DNA of 21,134 nt from Nitrososphaera sp. UBA217 (GTDB lineage Archaea; Thermoproteota; Nitrososphaeria; Nitrososphaerales; Nitrososphaeraceae): contig DAOL01000040.1 in NCBI GenBank assembly GCA_002501845.1, positions 14,678 to 35,811 of the forward strand, read 5' to 3'. Within the stretch, counting starts at the first letter, position 1; each line of letters opens with the position of its first letter. Positions 12,115 through 20,294 of the stretch are shown one piece after another. The notes below the pieces were generated by a model. It had not been told where the DNA came from. It saw nothing but the letters and a program-made list of their open reading frames with translations, and searched no databases. A program made the translations under genes and the position numbers.

Positions 12115-12776
12115 GCTTGGAAGACTCTGCTCATCATGATAAGCTCAGGGCCACTGGTAAGAGTGCCCACCACCACGGACTTGCTATTTGCCACGATTCC
12201 GGATGTCGGGAAGGGCATGCCACCGTTCACGGTCACCGGCTCTGCCGGCACCTGCAGCACTTCCGAGACTATCCTGACTTCCTCCTCGGTCGCCCTTGGG
12301 GTCACTCCAGCGCCGACGTTTGTCGCAGTGATCATGGACCCCGTCTGCACAAAGCCACCGATTGGCATCGTATGTGCAGGTACGCCTAGCACTTCTTGAA
12401 TTTGATGGTCAAGCTCACCCTTGAGCAGGGGCGACGCCACCGCACCGTTGTCGTTGGCAGCGACCAGGTTGCCAATGGCGGTGAACTTGCTTGTTGCCCG
12501 CTCGATCTTGAGTTGGGTTGCCTGCCTTATCGACTCCACCTCGTCGTCAGACGCTATCGACGGGAGCAGTATGCCGTTGTTGTTCATGACCGACATTGGG
12601 CCGAGGAGCCGAGTGCCCGCAATCGAGGCGCGCGTTTCCCTCACCTCAAGGTACTCGGCAAGCTTTTGCGACTTTGTCTCGGCGAACCCGTGGGGGATGA
12701 GTATGGTGCTGTCATTTGCCTTGACAAATACGCCAATGTTGGGGCTCTTGTAGAATGTGTAGCGGTATATTGCCAT
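12111..12776 (-). CDS. eif6: Ribosome anti-association factor aIF6
   Basis: aIF6 binds the large ribosomal subunit and keeps it from joining the small one too early. The 221-residue product has the five-fold pseudosymmetric pentein pattern, with repeats such as NIGVFVKANDSTILIPHG, GTRLLGPMSVMNNNGILLPS and GNLVAANDNGAVASPLL, ending SKSVVVGTLTSGPELIMMSR. The length is that of the archaeal core without the eukaryotic tail. The ATG at 12776 has ATATTTCATA about 22-32 bp upstream. It heads an overlapping run with the CinA-like gene and the broken membrane gene. Confidence 0.96.
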   Translation of the reverse strand: MAIYRYTFYKSPNIGVFVKANDSTILIPHGFAETKSQKLAEYLEVRETRASIAGTRLLGPMSVMNNNGILLPSIASDDEVESIRQATQLKIERATSKFTAIGNLVAANDNGAVASPLLKGELDHQIQEVLGVPAHTMPIGGFVQTGSMITATNVGAGVTPRATEEEVRIVSEVLQVPAEPVTVNGGMPFPTSGIVANSKSVVVGTLTSGPELIMMSRVFQA

Positions 12777-12921
12777 GAATTGAATAGCGTTATGAAATAT
12801 CTGATATGAACTTATTGCACACCTTCGTGCCGTGATCGTCTACGCATTGTTATGTCATTATCATTACCAGCAGAAAGGTTATTAGAAATGGCTTAGACTG
12901 CTAGTCTGCACCAGGCGGGTT

Positions 12922-14919
12922 ATGCAGCGTCAAGATGTGCTGGAAAGACCAGCAACTTCATACATGCAAAGACAGTTCGTCACCCTAGAAGAAAATGCAA
13001 GCGTAGCTTCCGCTGTCAAGGAGATGCAGTCGCAAGAACTGGAATCGATCATCGTGACAAGGCAGGGGCTGGCAATTGGAATGGTCACCACCGGTGATAT
13101 CGTAGAAAAAGTGGTGCTCAAGGGCGAGGATTCAAGCCGCACTTCTCTAAAGTCGATCATGACATTTCCGCTTGTGACGATTTCCTTCAACGGGACCGTC
13201 AAGCAGGCGTTGCAGCTGATGCGGCTCAACAGGATAAAGCGGGTCCCTGTGACGAACAGCACCGGCATAATAGGGATCGTCACACAACGTTCTCTTGCAG
13301 ACGCAGTCAGCAAGTCCGTCCTGGAAAGGACACTAGATCGCGCCAAGAGTACTTTAAAGATGCGGTACAAGCCGGTGCTCGGGAACTTGGGGGTGCTGCT
13401 ACAGTTCTCGGCCGTGCTCCTTGTCGTGCCGGCTCTGGTTGGCACAGCGCTTGGTCAAGCCAGCAGTATCACCGGCGTCTATCTTGAAGTGGTGGGACTT
13501 TCATTCACCGGGTTTTTCCTGATGGCGTATGGCGAGAAGGGTCAGATGAACCTGAAGCAGGCCTCGATCTTTATAGTCGCCAGTTTTGTAGTGATGTCGC
13601 TGTTTGGATCCCTGCCGTACGTCTATCTTAACCCGTTTGCAAGGGGGATAGACGCCAACTCACTTTTTGTAAACAGCCTCTTTGAAAGCGCGTCAGGGTT
13701 TACTACCACGGGCCTGTCAATGATAACCCATCCGGAGAATTTGCCTCAGAGCTTCAACTTTTACCGGTCCTACACGCAGTGGGTTGGAGGGCTCTCCTTT
13801 GTGTATCTTGTAATGATGCTCTTCTTCCCGGAGGAAAAGCTGAGCGCGTGGAAGAGCGTGCTTGGGGGTGGAATGCTCAGGTTAAAGGAATTCATCGTGA
13901 CCCTGGTGGGCATATTCTCCGTGTACAGCCTCGTGCTAACACTACTTCTAATACTCACCGGCCAGATTGCAAACATCTATGCAGTTTCTGCGGTGTTTGC
14001 AACGATTACAGGCGGCGGCTTTTCGCCGACATCAGATTTCATTTCGCCGGGCAACATTGGATTTCTCGTGGTTACAAGCGCCGGCATGATACTCTCCGCG
14101 CTACCGTTCGCCTTCCACTATTACATTTTTAGCAGGAAGGGGCTGTTTACTAAAAAGACACTGGGGACCGAAGTAACTGTGTACCTCGTCCTGCTTGTCG
14201 CCTCAGTCCCTGTGTTTTACCTGCTGGCGGCCGGCACTACAGGGCTTGACATAGGAGCGGCAGCGTTCCACACGGTAAGCGCTTCAACGAATACCGGATT
14301 CCAGTATATCAACATGCAATCGATACCTGCAGCAGCCAAGGTATTCATGATAATCCTAATGATGGTGGGAGGAACTGCGTTTTCCACGGCAGGCGGAATA
14401 AAGGTCGGTAGGTTTGTCATATTGTACCAGGAATTTGCGAAGAGGATAGGGATGAAGAGAAGTGAAATGCACCAATTCACTGCTATACACGAAGCCTACA
14501 GTTCCATTTCTTCGACAGCTAACCCGCACAGGAGTGAAGACAACGGCATACTTGAGCGGATCCGAGAAGAGTATCGCACCCGGGACTTTAGAGAAATACT
14601 GCAAAAGCATGGCGAGCTCTTGAAGGTGATCAGGGAAGTCTTGGGGATAAAGTTGGTTAGGGAGATCCTCATTGTAATTGGACTGTTTGTCTTTCTTTCA
14701 GTACTCACCGGGTTAGTCCTAAGCTACACTGCCAATAGGAGTTTTGAAGACAGCATGTTCGAGTCAGTCTCAGCGCTGTCCACCACCGGCTTGAGCACAG
14801 GCATAACTTCACTGTCGCTTGATTCATTCTCAAAGCTACTGCTAACGGCCAACATGATCCTCGGTAGGTTCGAGATAATAGCCGTGCTGTACATCTTTTC
14901 CAGCGCGCTAAGAAAGTAG
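12922..14919 (+). CDS. trkH: TrkH-type potassium transporter subunit fused to an N-terminal CBS pair
   Basis: TrkH forms the K+ pore of Trk/Ktr systems. Residues 1-135 are two CBS motifs (ESIIVTRQGLAIGMVTTGDI and IKRVPVTNSTGIIGIVTQRS), which bind adenine nucleotides. Residues 150-665 are the TrkH channel with four pseudo-repeats, each with a selectivity loop: SGFTTTGLS (258-266), TITGGGFSP (361-369), SASTNTGF (453-460) and SALSTTGLS (617-625). The third-repeat gate region GGTAFSTAGGIKVGR (483-497) and GRFE (648-651) are kept. Residues 512-575 form a charged cytoplasmic insert between the third and fourth repeats. TrkH is normally controlled by a separate RCK protein, TrkA; none lies nearby. 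The CBS fusion suggests direct control by ATP/AMP or cyclic nucleotides, which is inference. Confidence 0.92.
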   Translation: MQRQDVLERPATSYMQRQFVTLEENASVASAVKEMQSQELESIIVTRQGLAIGMVTTGDIVEKVVLKGEDSSRTSLKSIMTFPLVTISFNGTVKQALQLMRLNRIKRVPVTNSTGIIGIVTQRSLADAVSKSVLERTLDRAKSTLKMRYKPVLGNLGVLLQFSAVLLVVPALVGTALGQASSITGVYLEVVGLSFTGFFLMAYGEKGQMNLKQASIFIVASFVVMSLFGSLPYVYLNPFARGIDANSLFVNSLFESASGFTTTGLSMITHPENLPQSFNFYRSYTQWVGGLSFVYLVMMLFFPEEKLSAWKSVLGGGMLRLKEFIVTLVGIFSVYSLVLTLLLILTGQIANIYAVSAVFATITGGGFSPTSDFISPGNIGFLVVTSAGMILSALPFAFHYYIFSRKGLFTKKTLGTEVTVYLVLLVASVPVFYLLAAGTTGLDIGAAAFHTVSASTNTGFQYINMQSIPAAAKVFMIILMMVGGTAFSTAGGIKVGRFVILYQEFAKRIGMKRSEMHQFTAIHEAYSSISSTANPHRSEDNGILERIREEYRTRDFREILQKHGELLKVIREVLGIKLVREILIVIGLFVFLSVLTGLVLSYTANRSFEDSMFESVSALSTTGLSTGITSLSLDSFSKLLLTANMILGRFEIIAVLYIFSSALRK

Positions 14920-14931
14920 ACTGTTTGTCAT

Positions 14932-16098
14932 TTATTTCGAACCGGACAACAAAGCTGCTTGCAGCCAGCAGATCGGGCACGGTCTGTCTTCGTCAACGGT
15001 CTTTGAGAATACGGCTGTGTTGTCTTCAATCTTTACAAGGGTGAGCATGACGGTGCAGCCATTGCTTGCCTTTTCCCCAATGCGCAACGTTATCGGGAAG
15101 CCCTGATCCGTGGCTATTGGATATTCCGGAAAGTTCAGTCCTTCTACACGGTCGGGGTAAATCTTTTGCACTAGTAGTGGGCCGTCACGCTGCCCTTCTT
15201 TGAGAGATATCTTGGAAGTGTTGTTGTCAATAGCAATAGGCTTGAGCCATGTCTTTAATTTTATTATGTTCAACATGTATTCCTTGCCCGTTTCTTCCGC
15301 GTTTGCGAATGTCAAGAACAATCGCGTTTTCGAAGTGTCTACTTCTAGGTGAAGCTTACCGCCTTCTCCCATCAAGGGGTCATTGCTGTTGGTCAACCTT
15401 ATCTGGCCGTCGATGCATTTGACCGGACCCGGTCCGTGGGAACAGCTGCTGGCGTAGGAGGGGACGAACCTAATGATCACTCTTTTTGGACCACCATTAT
15501 CGCCCTGCATGAATAGAACCACGGCTCCTTTTCCTTTTTCCACGTTCCAACCAGAGATGATGGCAGCGACAGGCGCACTGGACGTTTCTGCCTTTACAAG
15601 AACGCCGTGCGACAGAACTTGGCCTCCGCCGGAGGAATCAAGCACCAGCGTGACGACATAATCGAACGGCGATATCTTTTTTGTGCTCATCGGGTACGGC
15701 TGGACATCCATAACCCTTATCGAATAATTGCCAAATGACTCTGCTGACGCCTGACCTCCTCCAAGGCTCAGGGTGAATTGGCCGATGCTGCTACCGCTTG
15801 AGACCTGCACCAGATCAACCAGGATAGAAACCTGTCCCTCCCATATGCAGACAACGTCCGATGGACACCGCGAGTCTTCAGTCACACTGATAAACCTTAC
15901 AGCAACGTCTGCAGACCCAATATACGCGGTCTGGTTGACTCTAAGGCTGAAGGGCTGACCTATCTCGGCTGTGGCATCGGCGGCGTAGGCATCTCCGGCG
16001 GACAGGATGTTGCTAGGCTGAAGGAAGATGGACGCGGCCAGCGTTGCCGCCATAATTAGCGGCCCCGAGGAAATGATATGACTACAGCGTCTTGACAT
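14932..16098 (-). CDS. Secreted protein of unknown function with DSRCP/CIWEG motif
   Basis: From ATG 16098 the product has 388 residues. A basic start (MSRRCSH), a hydrophobic stretch (LIMAATLAASIFL) and an AYA|A site near residue 39 make a Sec signal peptide. The mature part is beta-rich. An N-terminal module has SVTEDSRCPSDVVCIWEGQV, a two-cysteine motif seen in several secreted bacterial proteins whose role I do not know. The C-terminal module ends in EDRPCPICWL, with Cys in a CPIC arrangement. A mid-protein cysteine pair (SSCSHGPGPVKC) could form a disulfide. A frame back to 16158 exists, but the TATA-like AATATATC at about 16126-16133 fits the later ATG. It is convergent with TrkH, 12 bases apart. 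Confidence 0.7.
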   Translation of the reverse strand: MSRRCSHIISSGPLIMAATLAASIFLQPSNILSAGDAYAADATAEIGQPFSLRVNQTAYIGSADVAVRFISVTEDSRCPSDVVCIWEGQVSILVDLVQVSSGSSIGQFTLSLGGGQASAESFGNYSIRVMDVQPYPMSTKKISPFDYVVTLVLDSSGGGQVLSHGVLVKAETSSAPVAAIISGWNVEKGKGAVVLFMQGDNGGPKRVIIRFVPSYASSCSHGPGPVKCIDGQIRLTNSNDPLMGEGGKLHLEVDTSKTRLFLTFANAEETGKEYMLNIIKLKTWLKPIAIDNNTSKISLKEGQRDGPLLVQKIYPDRVEGLNFPEYPIATDQGFPITLRIGEKASNGCTVMLTLVKIEDNTAVFSKTVDEDRPCPICWLQAALLSGSK

Positions 16099-16274
16099 TG
16101 TCGTGCCTGTACTTCTGCATACTAGGATATATTGGAAGTGGAAGAGGATTAGTCCCAAGGGTAGTGTCTATCGGGCCATGCGTGAAAAACGGTCTTCAAT
16201 TTTTTCATCAGGCCGCAATGCCGTCTGGACAAGTGCAGTGCACTTAATAGATATCAGCGCGCTGGTCATCGTAA

Positions 16275-16586
16275 TTGTCAGGGGATCAATTCCTTTACAT
16301 CAGCACCACGGGGTGGAAGACCGGAAGGCAGCACACCATAGAGATCTGGTTTGTAAAATACAAAGAAAGGTATTACGTAATGTCAGAAGGCAACAAGCGC
16401 GCGCATTGGGTTCAGAATATCATTCACAATTCCAACGTTTCAATTAAAGTAAGCAACAAGAGTTTTGCAGGCACTGGACAAGTAATTGAAAGCGAGGAAC
16501 CTGTAGCTGCTGAAGTCAGGAAGTTGATGAAGGCAAAATATGGTTGGGATGAGGGACTGATTGTAGAGCTCGCAGTAGTTAACTAG
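16275..16586 (+). CDS. Deazaflavin (F420)-dependent nitroreductase-like split-barrel protein
   Basis: The 103-residue protein fits the DUF385/DDN family of PNPOx-like split barrels, small enzymes that use cofactor F420. Seen are the family start LYISTTGWKTGRQHTIEIWFV, then YVMSEGNKRAHWVQNIIHN (short loop, Trp, Asn) and strands VSIKVSNKSFAGTG. An in-frame stop directly precedes the TTG at 16275, so TTG is the start or the N-terminus has been lost; members often have about 20-30 more residues before this point. TATA-like CTTAATAGATAT at 16243-16254 supports a start here. Substrate unknown. Confidence 0.65.
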   Translation: MSGDQFLYISTTGWKTGRQHTIEIWFVKYKERYYVMSEGNKRAHWVQNIIHNSNVSIKVSNKSFAGTGQVIESEEPVAAEVRKLMKAKYGWDEGLIVELAVVN

Positions 16587-16694
16587 CCGCGATTGCAGGA
16601 TTCACGCTACCGCCAGCAGCATTAGGTAAAAAGTACAGTTCACGACAGGCTACAGTACCTATAGGTTCCTAAAGCTTGCGTGAACATGCTTGCA

Positions 16695-16913
16695 TTACTT
16701 GTTCATTCGTAGTACGTCAACTTGGCCGCTGTGAAGCCAATCCTTTAGTTCTGCATGAGTTGGTTTCAGGTCGTGTTTGCCTGCCAAGTGAAGATGCAAG
16801 AGAACGTAGTTGATCTGGTTGAGCAACGGCTTGTTTGATTCGTCGCCCTTGCGAGCCTTTGCCTTCAAGTCGGCTGGAACTGTCTTCCACCAGTCATCAA
16901 ATTTTCGTGCCAT
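16695..16913 (-). CDS. Small hypothetical protein, 72 residues
   Basis: ATG at 16913 starts MARKFDDWWKTVPADLKAKA. The protein is helical, with a Trp pair, a central LNQINYVLLHLHLAGKHDLK and a last WLHSGQVDVLRMNK. The frame opens earlier at TTG 16934, but ATG is preferred. It has no cysteines or membrane segment. I do not recognise a family. Confidence 0.5.
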   Translation of the reverse strand: MARKFDDWWKTVPADLKAKARKGDESNKPLLNQINYVLLHLHLAGKHDLKPTHAELKDWLHSGQVDVLRMNK

Positions 16914-17010
16914 ACCTCGTACAGGTTGCTGCAAGTACTTTAATGTTTCAATTTATTTTTGGCGCAGTTCATGAACATATACTTATTCTAGGTATGCGCC
17001 TGTATAGTCG

Positions 17011-17403
17011 GTGGAGGGCATGACAGAAGCAATCACCATTCAATATAAGAATAATCTGCCTCTGGTCAGCATGGGGATCATTGACGCAGGCAGCAACAAG
17101 AAAATTGTTGTTGACGCTCACCTTGATTTTGCCTCTTCAAAGACCATAATACCTACGTACATTGCAAACGAGATGAACCTGTCATTTGCTGGCAGCGACG
17201 AGACGGTGACCGGGGCGGGAATAATCCACATACCTTACTATGAAGTGTCGATAGAGCTGTTTGGCAAGCTTTATGACAACATGCACATAGGATGTCTGGA
17301 CCTGCCAGATCGGACGCCGGCCACCGCGCTTTTGGGTAGGGACTTGCTGGACAATTACAGGATTTGCCTTGATGGTAGAAGAAAAGAAATTACGGTGTAC
17401 TAG
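17011..17403 (+). CDS. Retropepsin-fold protein with degenerate active-site motif
   Basis: The 130-residue product reads as a single-lobe aspartic protease fold: strands at the start, LDFASSKTIIP at 38-48 where active enzymes have LDTGASxTxIP, a flap-like GAGIIHIPYYEV, then LLGRDLLDNYRICLDG (107-122), which matches the second conserved LxGxDxL element. The catalytic Asp39 is kept but Thr-Gly is replaced by Phe-Ala, so proteolysis is doubtful. The start is GTG 17011 (TATACTTATT 24-33 bp upstream) or ATG 17020. It might act as a binding or scaffold protein. The gene ends 41 bases before pyrB, which has its own TATA box. Confidence 0.65.
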   Translation: MEGMTEAITIQYKNNLPLVSMGIIDAGSNKKIVVDAHLDFASSKTIIPTYIANEMNLSFAGSDETVTGAGIIHIPYYEVSIELFGKLYDNMHIGCLDLPDRTPATALLGRDLLDNYRICLDGRRKEITVY

Positions 17404-17416
17404 GTAGCAAGAAGTG

Positions 17417-17424
17417 TTTATAAC
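17417..17424 (+). promoter_or_regulatory. TATA box of pyrB
   Basis: TTTATAAC lies 21-28 bp before the pyrB ATG at 17445, typical for a leaderless archaeal message. Confidence 0.55.
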
Positions 17425-17444
17425 AACCTCTTTTCGCTAAGGTA

Positions 17445-18386
17445 ATGATGGGCACAAACCCGTTCTTTGACAAAGACATTGTTTCGATAAAGGATTTTGT
17501 AAAGGATGATCTGGAGTACGTGTTTGAAGCCACCGACACAATAAGCAGTCTCAAGCACAGCGAGAGGAGCGAGCTTGGAAAGGGGAGAGCTCTTGGCTAT
17601 GTCTTTTACGAGCCATCGACGAGGACGAGGATGAGCTTTGAAGCCGCGATGGCGTCGCTCGGCGGCAGCTCTATTGGCATTGCCGACTTGAAATCATCAT
17701 CGGTAGAAAAGGGCGAGAGCCTCGCCGATACGATAAGAATCATTGATCTCTATTCAGACGTAATCCTGCTCAGGCATCCGATGGATGGCTCCAGTAGGTT
17801 TGCAGCCGAACTGTCGCAGAACCCGATCATTAATGCCGGGAGCGGCAGCGAAGAGCACCCAACACAGGCGCTCTTGGACATGTACACGATATTAAGGGAG
17901 AAGGGCACGATCGGTGGGCTATCAGTTGCAATCGTGGGCGATTTGAAATATGGAAGAACAGTCTATTCATTGCTGTACGGGCTTGCCAACTACGACGTTG
18001 ACATCCACCTTGTGTCTCCTACAACGCTGCAGGTTAGGAAGGAGTCGATCTACGAGCTCCAGGGAAGGATGAAGATAAAGGAGCACAGTAACCTTGACGA
18101 GGTGCTTACTGAAGCTGATGTGATTTATGTCACCAGGATACAGCGCGAGCGATTCCCCGATGTGCAAGAGTACGAAAAAGTCAAGGGCAGCTACACGATT
18201 GACGAGAAGACGCTTGCGAAGGCAAAGAAGGACGTCGCCGTGATGCATCCCCTGCCGCGGCTGGACGAGATTTCACAATCTATTGATCATACTAAAAATG
18301 CGATATACTTCAAACAAGCCTCTTATGGGAAGGAACTGAGGGCAGCGCTGTTGGCATTGATGCTGAATGAGAGCCTGCCGCGTTAA
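17445..18386 (+). CDS. pyrB: Aspartate carbamoyltransferase catalytic subunit
   Basis: PyrB joins carbamoyl phosphate and aspartate, the committed step of pyrimidine synthesis. The 313-residue protein carries STRTR (58-62), EKGES (88-92), the HPMDGSSR segment (111-118), EHPTQALLD (137-145), GDLKYGRTVYS (165-175) and HPLPR (268-272). The last motif and GDLKYGRT separate it from ornithine carbamoyltransferase. Two ATG codons begin the frame (17445, 17448). In many archaea the regulatory subunit gene pyrI follows directly; here only 262 bases without a gene and an opposing gene follow, so a regulatory subunit must be elsewhere or absent. Confidence 0.96.
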   Translation: MMGTNPFFDKDIVSIKDFVKDDLEYVFEATDTISSLKHSERSELGKGRALGYVFYEPSTRTRMSFEAAMASLGGSSIGIADLKSSSVEKGESLADTIRIIDLYSDVILLRHPMDGSSRFAAELSQNPIINAGSGSEEHPTQALLDMYTILREKGTIGGLSVAIVGDLKYGRTVYSLLYGLANYDVDIHLVSPTTLQVRKESIYELQGRMKIKEHSNLDEVLTEADVIYVTRIQRERFPDVQEYEKVKGSYTIDEKTLAKAKKDVAVMHPLPRLDEISQSIDHTKNAIYFKQASYGKELRAALLALMLNESLPR

Positions 18387-18648
18387 TTGGCACTTCTAAT
18401 AGATGAAAGGCCGCTCGTACTAGCATTGGAACTTTCCTAAATGTCTAACCAGATCTGTACGTTTACTTGGCCTCACAAACGCACCGCTCGAAGGCTAGAC
18501 CGACAAAGACCTATGTGGGTCTATTGGTTATTAGCTATTTGTAGAAAAAAGACCGATACACGCAGTATTATTCTTGGTATGCCTTACATTTCTTCGCCCT
18601 CTCTGCGTCGCAAGATCGGAATCAGTCAAAATCAGCTGATTGACAGGG
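18387..18648. other. Non-coding stretch between pyrB and the HTH-CBS gene
   Basis: No gene can be supported in these 262 bases. A plus-strand frame from 18441 runs into the opposing regulator gene and reads unlike protein. Near the right edge there is a 12-bp palindrome AATCAGCTGATT (about 18634-18645), just beyond the stop of the minus-strand regulator, and a short stem AGACC-N6-GGTCT near 18508-18523. Either may help end transcripts; neither has a T-run. Confidence 0.4.
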
Positions 18649-19224
18649 CTATTTCATTGCTTTCAGCAGATCATGCTTTGTCACGATGCCATAGTCTTTG
18701 TTACCCTTGTCGACTAGCACTGCATGATACTCATCCAGTAAATGTCGTAATGTTTCTAACTTTGTGTCAGGGTCTACAACTGGAAACCTCTTTTCCATTA
18801 TTTCCCTGATCCTTGACACTCTGCCGGATTCGCCCAGTCTAACGAGCAGCCTGTCTGTTATGCTCCCCTTGACGATGCCGTTATCTATCACCGGCAGCTG
18901 TGAAAAGTCATTTTTTATTATTAACTTTCTGGCTTCTTCAACGCTTTGGTTGCTGTTGACGTATTCGGCATTCATGGTCATGATATCTTGGGCAGTCTTG
19001 CTCAATCCGTGTCTTTTCTTCTTGGTGATGGCCTCTTGTAGGACTTGAAATATCCCCTTTGCCGTCCTGTATCCGGGGTCCGCCTCATTGCGCTCTATCT
19101 TGTTTACGAATGATTGGGATAGGCGCGTGGCCTTCGCAAGCTCTCGCTGGGTCCAGCCCAGTTGCTTCCTAATTACCCGAATTTCTGCGAGATCTGGCAG
19201 TTCCGGGTAGTCAGCATCTAGCAT
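18649..19224 (-). CDS. HTH (XRE-type) regulator with paired CBS domains
   Basis: The 191-residue protein has an XRE-type helix-turn-helix at 14-63 (IRVIRKQLGWTQRELAKATR, then LSQSFVNKIERNEADPGYRT) and a CBS pair (about 78-190), with DFSQLPVIDNGIVKGSITDR and YHAVLVDKGNKDYGIVTKHD as the two core strands. CBS pairs sense adenine nucleotides or S-adenosylmethionine in other proteins, so this may couple DNA binding to energy or one-carbon state. This domain order is common in archaea, but targets are mostly unknown. The ATG at 19224 has ATTATTAAG 24-32 bp upstream. It is divergent from the unknown gene at 19432, which may be a target. Confidence 0.9.
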   Translation of the reverse strand: MLDADYPELPDLAEIRVIRKQLGWTQRELAKATRLSQSFVNKIERNEADPGYRTAKGIFQVLQEAITKKKRHGLSKTAQDIMTMNAEYVNSNQSVEEARKLIIKNDFSQLPVIDNGIVKGSITDRLLVRLGESGRVSRIREIMEKRFPVVDPDTKLETLRHLLDEYHAVLVDKGNKDYGIVTKHDLLKAMK

Positions 19225-19247
19225 AGTGATCCAGTTAATGGAACACC

Positions 19248-19306
19248 ATTATTAAGGTTATTCCTATGCGTATATTCTACATATACTATATTCCCATTCA
19301 GAATAT
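19248..19306. promoter_or_regulatory. Promoter region of the HTH-CBS gene with a 7-bp inverted repeat
   Basis: ATTATTAAG at 19248-19256 is the TATA-like element for the minus-strand regulator gene. Upstream, ATATTCT (19272-19278) and AGAATAT (19300-19306) form a perfect 7-bp inverted repeat with 21 bases between, in AT-rich DNA. It is a possible operator for autoregulation. Confidence 0.35.
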
Positions 19307-19431
19307 CAACTCACCATGGCATTTAACTGCGCTTTGCGACATTTTTTGACACATGCGGAATAGAAGCCATCAGAAGCTTAAACAAAAGTGCGGCCGAGGC
19401 TCATCTGAACAAGAAGGGTGGTGACGAGAGG

Positions 19432-20112
19432 ATGGGGAATACTGAGGATAATGTGCCAAACGTGCCAATCCTGTCGCAAGATGAGATGCAGGAAATAAGG
19501 CGGATTATTGCCAGGGTCAAAGGAGAAGAAGAAGAGGTCGCTAGGATCGAATATGATGAAAAGCTGTCATCATTGCGTTCAAGAGCAAGGTGGACCTTGA
19601 AAAGCCTGTTGGATAGGTGCTGCGCACTAAAAGAATATCGGGATGCAGAGTACGTGGGACACAAACCTGGTAACACAATTCTTACCTTGCCGGGCGGCAA
19701 AGCAGTAGGATTTGGATTCGCAGGGCACGTGTCAGGGGCGGCGGCTTACTTTTCCGAGACCTTCAAATTTTGGGGCTTTGCAGGCAGTTGGGAGTTATTC
19801 CGTCTACCAAAAGAACTGAGAAACGAATTCTTTGATAAAGCCATAGCCTTCGTTGAAGGCAATTTCGGAAAAGATGCAGAAGGAATTCAAAGGCTGATTA
19901 CTGCTGTAGACCAAGAAGAGGATCCATTTCAGCTCAAACTACTGCAGCTAAAAGCGGAAGACATGACAACAGAAACAAGAGCGGCATTAACGGCGATAGC
20001 CAAGAGCATAAAGGCAGAGGATGAAGCAGCTGAGCGGCGGAGTCTCAGAATTAGGTTAAGGAAGAGGCTCAATGCCGCACGTTATTATTTGGAAAAACAT
20101 TTATCATCATGA
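19432..20112 (+). CDS. Unrecognised 226-residue protein with coiled-coil ends
   Basis: I do not recognise this protein. Residues 15-70 are charged helix (DEMQEIRRIIARVKGEEEEV), probably coiled coil. The middle (about 72-130) is compact and rich in Gly and aromatic residues (PGGKAVGFGFAGHVSG, FKFWGFAGSWELF), and the rest is helical, with a very basic last part (RRSLRIRLRKRLNAARYYLE). There is no signal peptide or cysteine motif. A purine-rich GGTGGTGACGAGAGG lies just before the ATG at 19432. The likely promoter is a CTTAAAC at about 19379, giving a short leader. Its neighbour is the divergent HTH-CBS regulator. Confidence 0.6.
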   Translation: MGNTEDNVPNVPILSQDEMQEIRRIIARVKGEEEEVARIEYDEKLSSLRSRARWTLKSLLDRCCALKEYRDAEYVGHKPGNTILTLPGGKAVGFGFAGHVSGAAAYFSETFKFWGFAGSWELFRLPKELRNEFFDKAIAFVEGNFGKDAEGIQRLITAVDQEEDPFQLKLLQLKAEDMTTETRAALTAIAKSIKAEDEAAERRSLRIRLRKRLNAARYYLEKHLSS

Positions 20113-20129
20113 AGAAATGGTGTGAGTTA

Positions 20130-20147
20130 GTACAATGAACTTTGTAC
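20130..20147. repeat. Short inverted repeat between two unknown genes
   Basis: GTACAA-N6-TTGTAC forms a 6-bp stem 17 bases after the stop of the upstream gene. No T-run follows. It may be a weak terminator or a binding site; the rest of the 182-base gap shows only a TATA-like TTAACT near 20262. Confidence 0.25.
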
Positions 20148-20294
20148 GTGCGATATTGCAGGGTCGACAGGAAGGACGTCATTCATTTGTACTCAAGTCT
20201 ATTCTGAAGAGTAATCGGCAATTCCCGTTATTCCACATATGAATATCCACACACAGTATTGCTTAACTGCTCATGGCGCGCATAGGTTGACGAT

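Noticed and set aside
12895..12907. Inverted repeat AGACT-GCT-AGTCT before trkH
   Set aside because: It is only 5 bp per arm with a 3-base loop and has no second copy; this is easily expected by chance.
18441..18809. A 122-codon plus-strand frame after pyrB
   Set aside because: Its second half is antisense to the CBS domains of the regulator gene and the first half is unlike protein.
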